Positions 1 through 7,461 of a stretch of DNA of 23,847 bases are shown piece after piece; positions within the stretch are counted from its first letter, which is position 1, and each line of letters starts with the position of its first letter. Where the stretch lies: assembly GCA_937885475.1 (NCBI GenBank), contig CAKZZR010000230.1, positions 1 to 23,847 of the forward strand. Reading direction: 5' to 3'. The notes under the pieces were generated by a model. It saw nothing but the letters and a program-made list of their open reading frames with translations. It searched no databases and was not told where the DNA came from. This stretch comes from an uncultured Treponema sp. Its GTDB lineage: Bacteria; Spirochaetota; Spirochaetia; Treponematales; Treponemataceae. Made by a program: the position numbers and the translations under genes.

Positions 1-1
1 C

Positions 2-1615
2 GAGGAAGATACCGGCATGAAAATAGGCGAGCCGGTCGCGTGTATGCAGCGCCCGCTTTCGCTCAGGCTTGGGCCGGGGCTTGTGGGCACAATTTACGAC
101 GGAATCCAGCGCCCTCTTAAGGCTATGGCGCAAAAATCCGGCGCGTTCCTGCTTCCGGGTGAGCGCACTGAGCCTCTTGACGTAGAAAAAAAATGGCATT
201 TTGAGGTGGCGGACGGAATGAGCGCCGGTTGTGCCATAAAGCCAGGCTGCGTGCTTGGCACGGTAAAGGAAACTGAATCAATAACGCAGAAGATAATGGT
301 TCCGCCCACGGTTCGAGGGCGGTCGCTAAAAAGCTTTGCCGGAAGCGGGGACTATACGGTTGATGCCGTCATCGCGGTTACCGACTTGGACGAGGAACTT
401 TGCCTGAGCCAGTATTGGCCGGTGCGTAAGCCGCGTCCGTATGCAGAAAAACTTGAGGTGTCCGAGCCGCTCATTACCGGTCAGCGAGTGATAGATGTGT
501 TCTTTCCGCTTTCAAAGGGCGGTACGGCTGCCATTCCCGGTGGATTTGGAACCGGTAAGACTATGACTCAGCATGCCGTTGCAAAATGGTGCGATGCGGA
601 CTTGATTGTCTACATCGGATGCGGGGAACGCGGTAACGAGATGACCGAGGTTCTTACTGAATTTCCTGAGCTCATTGACCCTAGGACGGGGCGCTCAATC
701 ATGGAGCGAACCATTCTTATTGCGAACACGTCAAACATGCCGGTTGCGGCGCGCGAGGTTTCCTTGTATTCGGGAATCACGCTTGCTGAATACTACCGCG
801 ACATGGGACTTCACGTTGCCATCATGGCGGATTCCACCTCGCGCTGGGCGGAAGCCTTGCGTGAGCTTTCTGGCCGTATGGAAGAAATGCCTGCCGAGGA
901 AGGCTTTCCGGCTTATCTTCCGACTCGCCTGGCATCATTCTATGAGCGGGCTGGTCGGGTCATTTCATTGGAAGGCGAGGAAGGTTCTGTTTCCGTCATC
1001 GGTGCGGTTTCGCCTCCGGGCGGCGATTTTTCGGAGCCTGTCACGCAGCATACTAAGCGTTTCATCCGTTGCTTCTGGGCGTTGAACCGCGAGCTTGCGA
1101 ACGCGCGCCATTATCCGGCTATCGGGTGGATTGATTCTTATTCTGAATATGCTTCGGAAGTACGCGGATGGTGGGAAAAGCATAATCCCAGTTGGTGGTC
1201 GCTCCGCGTGAAGGCGCTTAAGCTTCTGAAAAAAGAGGAGCGTCTTCAGCAGATTGTTCGCCTTATCGGACCGGACGCGCTGCCCGACACGGATCAGCTG
1301 GTGCTCAAGGTTTCCGACATGATAAAGAACGGCTTTTTGCAGCAGAATGCCTTTGACGACGTTGACATGTACTGCTCGTCAGAAAAGCAGATTAAGATTC
1401 TTGAGATAATGCTTTCGTTCTATGACCGCGCGCTTTCTGCGGTAAAAAACGGCTGTCCGCTTACGCGCATCGTGTCTATGCCTGTCTGCGACGAGATTGT
1501 GCGCATAAAATACAGCGTGCCGAACACGGAGCTTTCAAAAATCTCTGAGATAAGCGGGCATTTCAACGCTCAGTTTGAAGAATTGGAATCGCTGTATTCC
1601 GGGGCAGGTGCATAA
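2..1615 (+). CDS. atpA: V-type ATP synthase subunit A, 5' truncated
   Basis: This is the catalytic nucleotide-binding subunit of the V1 head, which couples ATP turnover to H+ or Na+ movement through the membrane sector. The frame is open to the window edge: the five codons before the ATG at 17 read EEDTG, as expected inside the family, so that ATG is internal. Roughly 55-65 N-terminal residues are missing. Counting from the Met at 17, the A-subunit-specific insertion spans about residues 60-150 and the P-loop GGFGTGKT is residues 175-182, followed by the GERGNEM and SRWAEALRE regions typical of V/A-type A subunits. The stop overlaps the atpB start (TAATG at 1613-1617), implying translational coupling. 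Subunits E, I and K are not visible and probably lie upstream, as in the second V-ATPase operon of T. pallidum (recalled). Confidence 0.97.
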   Translation, partial: EEDTGMKIGEPVACMQRPLSLRLGPGLVGTIYDGIQRPLKAMAQKSGAFLLPGERTEPLDVEKKWHFEVADGMSAGCAIKPGCVLGTVKETESITQKIMVPPTVRGRSLKSFAGSGDYTVDAVIAVTDLDEELCLSQYWPVRKPRPYAEKLEVSEPLITGQRVIDVFFPLSKGGTAAIPGGFGTGKTMTQHAVAKWCDADLIVYIGCGERGNEMTEVLTEFPELIDPRTGRSIMERTILIANTSNMPVAAREVSLYSGITLAEYYRDMGLHVAIMADSTSRWAEALRELSGRMEEMPAEEGFPAYLPTRLASFYERAGRVISLEGEEGSVSVIGAVSPPGGDFSEPVTQHTKRFIRCFWALNRELANARHYPAIGWIDSYSEYASEVRGWWEKHNPSWWSLRVKALKLLKKEERLQQIVRLIGPDALPDTDQLVLKVSDMIKNGFLQQNAFDDVDMYCSSEKQIKILEIMLSFYDRALSAVKNGCPLTRIVSMPVCDEIVRIKYSVPNTELSKISEISGHFNAQFEELESLYSGAGA

Positions 1616-2997
1616 TGAAAGGTGTTGAATACAGGGGAATTGCTTCGGTAGACGGACCGATTGTTGTCGTAAAGCGTACGGAAAACGTTTCCTTTAACGA
1701 GACGGTGTGTGTGCGCGACCGCTATGGACAAAAGCGGCTCGGACGCGTCGTTGATTTAAGCGAGAAAGCCTGCGTCGTTCAGATTTTTGGCGACACCACG
1801 GGAATTGACCTTACCGACAGCTCCTTTGAGTTTTTGGACTCTCCGCTTGAACTTCGCGTTGGCGAAGGCTTGCTCGGCCGCGTCTTTAACGGTCTTGGCG
1901 AACCTGCCGACGGCTATCCGGAGATTGTCTCCTCAAAAAAATACAATGTGAACGGTAACCCAATCAATCCGTACAGCCGCTCGTATCCGCGGGATTTCAT
2001 CCAGACGGGAATCAGTGCGATTGACGGCATGAACAGCCTTGTCCGCGGTCAGAAGCTTCCGATTTTTTCCGGAAACGGACTTCCGCACAACAAGCTTGCC
2101 GCTCAGATCATACGTCAGGCAAAGCTCCGTGGAAGCGACGAAAAATTCGTCATGGTTTTTGCGGGCATGGGAATAAAATACGATGTCGCGCGTTTTTTTA
2201 TCCATACGTTCGAGGAATCTGGCGTTCTTGCAAACGTCGTGATGTTCCAGTCCCTGGCGGACGCGCCTTCCATTGAGCGAATCATGACCCCGCGTTGCGC
2301 CCTTACTGCGGCGGAATACCTTGCCTTTGAGAAGGGAATGCACGTTCTTGTGGTCATGACGGACATGACTAACTACTGCGAGGCGCTGCGTGAGATTTCA
2401 ACGACACGAGGCGAGGTTCCTGGAAGAAAGGGCTACCCTGGCTATCTGTATTCCGACCTTGCCGAGCTTTACGAGCGCGCAGGAAAAATAAAGGGGAGCG
2501 AAGGCTCTATCACCCAGATTCCGATTCTTACAATGCCGAACGATGACATCTCCCATCCGATTCCGGACCTTACCGGCTACATTACGGAAGGTCAGATTGT
2601 GCTTGACCGCGAGATGGACTCAAAGGGAATATATCCGCCGGTTGCGGGGCTTCCGAGCCTTTCGCGCCTTATGAAGGACGGTATAGGCGACAAGATGACC
2701 CGCGAGGATCACGCGGCGGTCTCAAGCCAACTTTTTGCTTCATACTCAAAGGTAAAATCAATACGGAACCTTGCGGCAATCATCGGCGAGGAGGAGCTTT
2801 CCGATTTGGACAAACTGTACCTTAAATTCGGTGAGAAATTCGAGCGCGAATTCCTTTCTCAGGACGAATACGAGGACAGAACCATCGAGCGCACGCTGGA
2901 AATCGGCTGGAAATGCCTTGCGGTTCTTCCAAAGGAAGAACTGTTCCGCATCAAATCCGAATTCATCGACGCGTATTTTCCTGCTGACGGAGAATGA
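1615..2997 (+). CDS. atpB: V-type ATP synthase subunit B
   Basis: This is the non-catalytic nucleotide-binding partner of subunit A, alternating with it in the V1 hexamer. The 460-residue length is normal for the family. It opens with the usual beta-barrel sequence (YRGIASVDGPIVVV). The P-loop position carries SGNGLPHN at residues 152-159, the altered, non-catalytic loop typical of B subunits. Family sequences GYPGYLYSDLAELYERAG and the TGYITEGQI segment follow. The ATG overlaps the atpA stop by one base. The stop at 2995-2997 overlaps two possible atpD starts. No frameshift or unusual composition is seen. Confidence 0.97.
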   Translation: MKGVEYRGIASVDGPIVVVKRTENVSFNETVCVRDRYGQKRLGRVVDLSEKACVVQIFGDTTGIDLTDSSFEFLDSPLELRVGEGLLGRVFNGLGEPADGYPEIVSSKKYNVNGNPINPYSRSYPRDFIQTGISAIDGMNSLVRGQKLPIFSGNGLPHNKLAAQIIRQAKLRGSDEKFVMVFAGMGIKYDVARFFIHTFEESGVLANVVMFQSLADAPSIERIMTPRCALTAAEYLAFEKGMHVLVVMTDMTNYCEALREISTTRGEVPGRKGYPGYLYSDLAELYERAGKIKGSEGSITQIPILTMPNDDISHPIPDLTGYITEGQIVLDREMDSKGIYPPVAGLPSLSRLMKDGIGDKMTREDHAAVSSQLFASYSKVKSIRNLAAIIGEEELSDLDKLYLKFGEKFEREFLSQDEYEDRTIERTLEIGWKCLAVLPKEELFRIKSEFIDAYFPADGE

Positions 2998-3002
2998 TGA
3001 GC

Positions 3003-3644
3003 ATGGCACGACTGAACATTGCCCCCACAAAATCAAATCTTCTTGCAATGAAGGAGCAGCTGGCAATCAGCCGCAACGGCTACGATTTGCTTGAGCAGAA
3101 GCGCGAGATTCTTGTGCAGGAATTGATGAAGCTGGTGGAAAAGGTGCGTATTCTTGAGCGCGAGATGGACGAGGCCGTTAAGACTGCGTATCCTGCGTTC
3201 AAGCGTATGCTCATGGCGGACGGTTCGGATCAGGTAAAGCGCATTGCGCGCAACGTTCACTACGACTTTGAGCTTCAGGAAAAGCAGGTTAATGTGGGCG
3301 GCATGTCGTTCTCTTCTTTCGATGTTGTGCTGCCAAAGCCTAAGTTGTTCTATTCTATGATGGGAACGTATTCCAACACCGACGATGTTATCGCCCGTTT
3401 TTTTAAGCTGCTCACGCTCATCACCGAACTGGCTTCAATCCGCACGATTGTATGGCGGCTTGCCGAGGAAGTTAAGAAAACCCAGCGCCGCGTGAATGCC
3501 CTGGACAAGCTGGTCATTCCGCAGACTGAGGAAACAAAAATCTATATAGAAAATTCCCTTGAGGAAAAGGAACGCGAGAATATCTTTGTGCTCAAGGCGC
3601 TTAAAAAACGCACGGAGCGCGCGGCGACGGAGGCAGAGGAATGA
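3003..3644 (+). CDS. atpD: V-type ATP synthase subunit D
   Basis: This is the central rotor stalk of V1: a long antiparallel coiled coil with heptad-like Leu/Ile/Val spacing throughout, here 213 residues. Three in-frame ATGs occur at 2994, 2997 and 3003. I chose 3003 because family members begin close to MARLNxxPT, and because GGAG at 2989-2992 lies 10 nt from that start but only 1 and 4 nt from the other two. The stop overlaps the next start (ATGA, 3641-3644). The operon does not continue into subunits I and K, so the membrane sector must be encoded elsewhere, most likely upstream of subunit A. Confidence 0.95.
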   Translation: MARLNIAPTKSNLLAMKEQLAISRNGYDLLEQKREILVQELMKLVEKVRILEREMDEAVKTAYPAFKRMLMADGSDQVKRIARNVHYDFELQEKQVNVGGMSFSSFDVVLPKPKLFYSMMGTYSNTDDVIARFFKLLTLITELASIRTIVWRLAEEVKKTQRRVNALDKLVIPQTEETKIYIENSLEEKERENIFVLKALKKRTERAATEAEE

Positions 3645-4144
3645 AAGCTCTTTTGAACAGCATAGTGGTCGCGGTGAACGGCTCAAAGAATTCAATTGAT
3701 GCCGCCATGTACGGAATTCTGCTTGCAAAGCAGTACGGACTTTCGCTTACGGCTGTGTTCGTCGTAGATACGGAGACGATAAAATTTCTTATTAACTCCC
3801 GTTTTCTTGTAGAAGAAGAAAAACTGTCGTATACTGAAGCCCTTGAGCGGGACGGAAAGAATTATCTTGCCTATATAGAAAAGCTTGCGCTGTCCAAGGG
3901 AGTGCAGATTGCGACGGAGTTGCGCCGTGGCTCTGTTTTTGCCGAAGTCATTGCCGCCGCCGATTCGCTCAAGGCAGACATGATTCTGGTGGGAGGGCGC
4001 TCAAATACGGAAACCTCGCTGGAACGCCTTGGAATCCGCCGCAGCGTGTCCGCGTCAAGCCGGAATGACATAGCGTTGCTTGCCCATTGCCCGGTGCTGG
4101 TGGTTCACGAGCCGGACATGGAGACCCGTTTTAAGAATGCGTAG
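3641..4144 (+). CDS. Universal stress protein-like, degenerate nucleotide site
   Basis: This is a 167-residue single-domain protein with the UspA fold signature. It starts with an IVVAVNGSKNSIDAAMYGILLA beta-alpha unit (residues 8-29, motif read rather than aligned), has a central ADMILVGGR strand-turn (residues 112-120) and ends in the CPVLVVHEPD strand (residues 150-159). ATP-binding Usp proteins carry G-x2-G-x9-G-S/T after that central strand. Here the segment reads GGRSNTETSLERLG without that spacing, so nucleotide binding is doubtful. Its ATG overlaps the atpD stop (ATGA), so it is translated with the ATPase. A role in sensing or tuning the ATPase is possible but is only inferred from position. 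Confidence 0.8.
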   Translation: MKALLNSIVVAVNGSKNSIDAAMYGILLAKQYGLSLTAVFVVDTETIKFLINSRFLVEEEKLSYTEALERDGKNYLAYIEKLALSKGVQIATELRRGSVFAEVIAAADSLKADMILVGGRSNTETSLERLGIRRSVSASSRNDIALLAHCPVLVVHEPDMETRFKNA

Positions 4145-4167
4145 AAATATGCTGCAAAGGAAAGATT

Positions 4168-4953
4168 GTGATAAATTGCTATGAGATACTCGGAGTCCGG
4201 CAGAACGCCACCGCCGCGGAGATAAAGCGGGCGTACCGAAAAAAGGCGAAGCTTTTGCACCCGGACACCGCACAGTCCGAAAACTCCGAGCAGTTCAGGC
4301 TGCTTGTGCGCGCCTATGAAATTCTTTCTGACCAGCGGCAACGTTCCATCTTTGACGAGTCGTTCACCACGCGCAGCGCCTATACGCGAAACAGCGTTGA
4401 TTCCTTTGACTATTATAAATGGCTTTCTGCCCGAACCGACGAGGAAAGCCGTGCGAAGCTCATATTCTTTGATTTGATGCACGAGCGTGAGGACGAGGCG
4501 GTAAGCGAATTCAAACGGATGAGCATGGAGCACGCTGATTTTTCGCTCAAGCGGTGGTTCACCCGCGAGGATTTTATGGATTACGGCTATATTCTTGCCG
4601 AGGAATTGGCGCTCCGCAATGAGTATTACGACGCGCTCATTCTTCTGGAGCAGATAATCCGCATGGAATACAGCTACAATTATTTTCGCCTGTTCTTTCC
4701 AGAGGTGATGGAATTCACGCTGAGCCTTTTGAGGCGGAACGTCGTGGGAACGCTGCATGACGAGCTGGCTCTTGACGTGTTTGAGCGCGCGCTTGACCTT
4801 GGCTTTTCTGCAAAGGACGACGCATTCTTTCTTACGCAGATGGCGCTTATCTACCGCCGCATGGGCGACGACTACACCGCGGACATTTGCCTTGAGGAAG
4901 CTGGCCGCGCGACTGATAAAAAAGAGAAAAATTATATAGGAAGTGAAATATGA
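4168..4953 (+). CDS. J-domain (DnaJ-like) co-chaperone
   Basis: The N-terminal J domain spans about residues 3-66. It has the HPD signature at residues 31-33, needed to stimulate Hsp70 ATPase activity, preceded by the basic helix IKRAYRKKAKLL. No Gly/Phe linker, zinc-finger repeat or DnaJ C-terminal domain follows, so it is a class C (specialised) J protein. The remaining roughly 190 residues are predicted helical and end in a TPR-like segment (about residues 205-255), possibly the client-binding part. The start is GTG at 4168, supported by AAAGGAAAG at 4156-4164. It follows the Usp-like gene by 23 nt and overlaps map by ATGA. The client is unknown; V-ATPase assembly is a guess from the neighbourhood. 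Confidence 0.85.
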   Translation: MINCYEILGVRQNATAAEIKRAYRKKAKLLHPDTAQSENSEQFRLLVRAYEILSDQRQRSIFDESFTTRSAYTRNSVDSFDYYKWLSARTDEESRAKLIFFDLMHEREDEAVSEFKRMSMEHADFSLKRWFTREDFMDYGYILAEELALRNEYYDALILLEQIIRMEYSYNYFRLFFPEVMEFTLSLLRRNVVGTLHDELALDVFERALDLGFSAKDDAFFLTQMALIYRRMGDDYTADICLEEAGRATDKKEKNYIGSEI

Positions 4954-5711
4954 TAAGACTGAAGAACACAGAGGAGATTGATGGAATCAGAAGGTCCTGC
5001 CATCTTCTGGCGGATACGTTCAATTACGTGCTTCCGCAGGTAAAGGCTGGCATGACGACCCGCGAGGTTGACGATATTTTTGTAAGCTACATAAAAAAGC
5101 ACGGCGGAAAGCCGGCCTGGTACCGCGAAAATTTTGACGGTGCCGCCTGCATAAGCATCAATAACGAGGTCATTCACGGCATCCCATCAAAAAAACGCGT
5201 CATAAAGGACGGCGACATCGTTTCCCTTGATGTGGGAATTGACCTTGACGGTTTCATAAGCGATTCCTGCCATTCAGTTCTTGTGGGAAACGTAAAGCCC
5301 GAAGTTCGCAAGCTTGACGAAGTTACGCTTGAATGTCTTGCTGCCGGTATAGAGGCGTGCCGCGTAGGAAACCGCATCAGCGACATTTCCAAGGCGGTGT
5401 ACGAGATTGCGACCAAGCACGGCTACGGCGTTGTATACGATTATTGCGGGCATGGTGTTGGACTTGACGTTCACGAGGACCCAAGCGTGCCGAACTGTCC
5501 AAGCCGCGGCCCGAATCCACGCATTCAGCCGGGAATGGTGCTTGCGATTGAGCCGATGATAAATCTAGGCGTTCCCGACGTGTATGTCTCAGACGACGGC
5601 TGGACGGTGCTTACCGAGGACGGCAAAACCTCTGCTCACGAGGAGCATACGGTTGCCGTTTTTGATGACCACACCGAAATCCTCACGGACTTGAACTATA
5701 AATTGAAATGA
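4950..5711 (+). CDS. map: Methionine aminopeptidase, type I
   Basis: This enzyme removes the initiator methionine from nascent proteins in the cytoplasm. The 253 residues form one pita-bread domain without the zinc-binding N-terminal extension seen in some bacterial MAPs. All five expected metal ligands can be placed: D94 (SLDVG), D105 (ISDS), H168 (CGHGVG), E201 (AIEPM) and E232 (EEHTV). The substrate-contacting histidines H76 (IHGIP) and H175 (DVHEDP) are also present. The ATG overlaps the J-protein stop and AGGAAG lies just upstream, so it is the last tightly coupled gene of the ATPase transcript. The gap of 60 nt to the next gene contains no convincing terminator. Confidence 0.97.
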   Translation: MIRLKNTEEIDGIRRSCHLLADTFNYVLPQVKAGMTTREVDDIFVSYIKKHGGKPAWYRENFDGAACISINNEVIHGIPSKKRVIKDGDIVSLDVGIDLDGFISDSCHSVLVGNVKPEVRKLDEVTLECLAAGIEACRVGNRISDISKAVYEIATKHGYGVVYDYCGHGVGLDVHEDPSVPNCPSRGPNPRIQPGMVLAIEPMINLGVPDVYVSDDGWTVLTEDGKTSAHEEHTVAVFDDHTEILTDLNYKLK

Positions 5712-5771
5712 GCTTGTAACCAAAGCGCGTTTTTGTGTTTCTTTTTTAAAAAGACTTCTTGGAGGCATATC

Positions 5772-7280
5772 ATGAAGACATGGACAAAAGGTGTTCTATA
5801 TGCTGCGGGTGCGGCTGCATTTGCATTCGCGGCGATTTCTTTTTCATGCAGCAAGACGAAGGTTGAGGGAAATGCCCTCACAGCCTATGCGGAATCAAAG
5901 TCAAAAATCGTTCCCGAGGACTATCTGAAGGTCGTTGAGGCACTGCAGAATTCGTTCCGCGCAATAAGCGACGGCGTACTTCCTTCTGTCGTTGAGGTTG
6001 ACGTTACAGAGACAAAGACCGTTCAGACCATCGATCCGTTTGAGGATTTCAGAAAATTCTTCTTTGGAATGCCGGAGATGGACGATGATTCCGACGGTAA
6101 GAAGGACGGAAAAAAACGCGGCAACACTCGCGAATATGAGCAGAAGGGACTTGGCTCCGGCGTAATCGTGCGCCGTACCGGAAAAACGCTCTACGTCCTG
6201 ACGAACAATCACGTTGCCGGCGAGGCAACCAAAATCACCGTAAAATTGAATGACAGCCGCGAGTTTGAGGGAAAGCTGGTCGGCGCGGATGCCCGTATGG
6301 ACATTGCCCTCGTTTCCTTTGAATCGGACGATAAATCGATTCCTGTTGCCTCTCTTGGCGACTCAGATTCCGTTAAGACCGGCGACATCTGCCTTGCGAT
6401 GGGCGCGCCGTTAGGCTACAGTCAGTCCGTAACGCAGGGAATCGTAAGCGCAAAGGGACGCAGCGGAAGCGGAATCGGCAACATAAGCGACTTCATTCAG
6501 ACGGATGCCGCAATCAATCAGGGAAATTCAGGTGGTCCGCTCGTAAATATCTACGGCGAGGTAATCGGAATCAACACATGGATTGCAAGCCAGTCCGGTG
6601 GCTCGCAGGGCTTGGGCTTTTCCATTCCAATCAACAACATAAAGAACGCCATCGATTCATTCATCAACAACGGAAAAATCGTTTACGGTTGGCTTGGTGT
6701 GTCGCTCATGCCGGGTACAAAAGAATACAAGGAAGCGCTTGGCGTTTCTGACCTTGACGGCGCGCTTGCCGCTCAGGTGTTCATAGACTCTCCTGCGCAA
6801 AAGAGCGGCATGAAGCCGGGCGACTACATCGTGGAAATCAACGGCATAAAGGTAAAGGACGTTGAGCAGGTTCAGCGTGAGGTTGGTCGGCTTGAGGCTG
6901 GAAAGACCGTTTCATTCAGTGTTATCCGCGGCGGCGAGAAAAAAGAGCTTTCTGTAAAAATTGAGGAGCGCTCAGAAAAGGTTTCTTCCGACAACGGAAA
7001 ACTGTGGCCGGGCTTTGTAGCTGCACCGCTTACCGACGATGTTAGAAAGAAGCTTGAGCTGGAGGATAAAATTCACGGCGTTGCCGTAACGAACGTTCTT
7101 CCAAAATCTCCGGCGGCATCGCTTCGTCTTCAGAGTGGTGATGTCATCACTGCCGTAAACGGAAAGAGCGTGAAAGACCTCAAGGAATTCTACCGCGAGC
7201 TTTCAAATGTGGATAAATCCGTGAACTTCGATATATACAGTAACGGCGGCACGATAACCACCGGAACGTACAAGTTCTAG
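5772..7280 (+). CDS. degP: HtrA/DegP-family periplasmic serine protease, probable lipoprotein
   Basis: This is an envelope quality-control protease or chaperone. I start it at the ATG at 5772 (502 aa) because GGAGG at 5761-5765 is well placed for it; the frame extends 13 codons upstream without support. The N-terminus has a charged start, a hydrophobic run and Cys26 in the context ISFSC, a loose spirochaete-type lipobox, so lipidation is likely but not certain. The catalytic triad is H147 (NNHVAG), D177 (RMDIAL) and S253 (QGNSGGP). Two PDZ domains follow at about residues 275-375 and 400-500. An acidic/basic loop at about residues 103-120 (DDDSDGKKDGKKRG) resembles the flexible LA loop. It may be read from the upstream genes or from its own promoter; none was clear. 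Confidence 0.95.
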   Translation: MKTWTKGVLYAAGAAAFAFAAISFSCSKTKVEGNALTAYAESKSKIVPEDYLKVVEALQNSFRAISDGVLPSVVEVDVTETKTVQTIDPFEDFRKFFFGMPEMDDDSDGKKDGKKRGNTREYEQKGLGSGVIVRRTGKTLYVLTNNHVAGEATKITVKLNDSREFEGKLVGADARMDIALVSFESDDKSIPVASLGDSDSVKTGDICLAMGAPLGYSQSVTQGIVSAKGRSGSGIGNISDFIQTDAAINQGNSGGPLVNIYGEVIGINTWIASQSGGSQGLGFSIPINNIKNAIDSFINNGKIVYGWLGVSLMPGTKEYKEALGVSDLDGALAAQVFIDSPAQKSGMKPGDYIVEINGIKVKDVEQVQREVGRLEAGKTVSFSVIRGGEKKELSVKIEERSEKVSSDNGKLWPGFVAAPLTDDVRKKLELEDKIHGVAVTNVLPKSPAASLRLQSGDVITAVNGKSVKDLKEFYRELSNVDKSVNFDIYSNGGTITTGTYKF

Positions 7281-7314
7281 GTCTTGCAGCCTTTGGCTAC
7301 GATGCAGAGGTTGC

Positions 7315-7336
7315 TTTTACAAATTGAATTGTAAAA
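7315..7336. repeat. Small AT-rich inverted repeat
   Basis: TTTTACAA (7315-7322) and TTGTAAAA (7329-7336) form a perfect 8-bp inverted repeat around a 6-nt loop. It sits between the degP stop and the terminator hairpin. The symmetry is operator-like, but it could equally be a weak mRNA 3' hairpin. No second copy was seen in the window. Confidence 0.5.
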
Positions 7337-7339
7337 AAC

Positions 7340-7400
7340 AGCGCGAAGGAAGCTTTTCGGTTCCAAAAACTGAAAGTGTTCTTCGCGCTTTTCTTTTTTC
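7340..7400 (+). terminator. Intrinsic terminator after degP
   Basis: AGCGCGAAG (7340-7348) pairs perfectly with CTTCGCGCT (7381-7389). An inner arm CTTTTCGGTT pairs with AACTGAAAG, with one bulge, around a CCAAAA loop. The stem is followed directly by TTTTCTTTTTT. A run of A at 7333-7338 precedes the stem, so the hairpin may also terminate transcription from the opposite strand. It separates the ATPase/map/degP block from thrA. Confidence 0.88.
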
Positions 7401-7401
7401 A

Positions 7402-7430
7402 TTGTAATCAATCGCAGAATCCTGTAATAT
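7402..7430 (+). promoter_or_regulatory. Probable sigma-70-type promoter of thrA operon
   Basis: TTGTAA (7402-7407) and TAATAT (7425-7430) are separated by 17 nt, directly downstream of the degP terminator and 31 nt before the thrA ATG. TATAGT at 7428-7433 is an alternative -10 with a less favourable 20-nt spacer. The predicted leader is about 24 nt and holds CAGGAG as ribosome binding site. There is no room for a leader-peptide attenuator. Confidence 0.55.
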
Positions 7431-7461
7431 AGTAGAATCACAAATTGTTGCAGGAGTTTTT

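Noticed and set aside
4105..4758. 217-codon minus-strand open frame across the J-protein gene
   Set aside because: It is the antisense of a clear J-domain gene, has no recognisable domain, and such long shadows are common here because of codon bias.
5712..5771. Possible promoter or terminator between map and degP
   Set aside because: TTGTAA at 5714-5719 has no acceptable -10 at normal spacing, and the T-run is not preceded by a hairpin.
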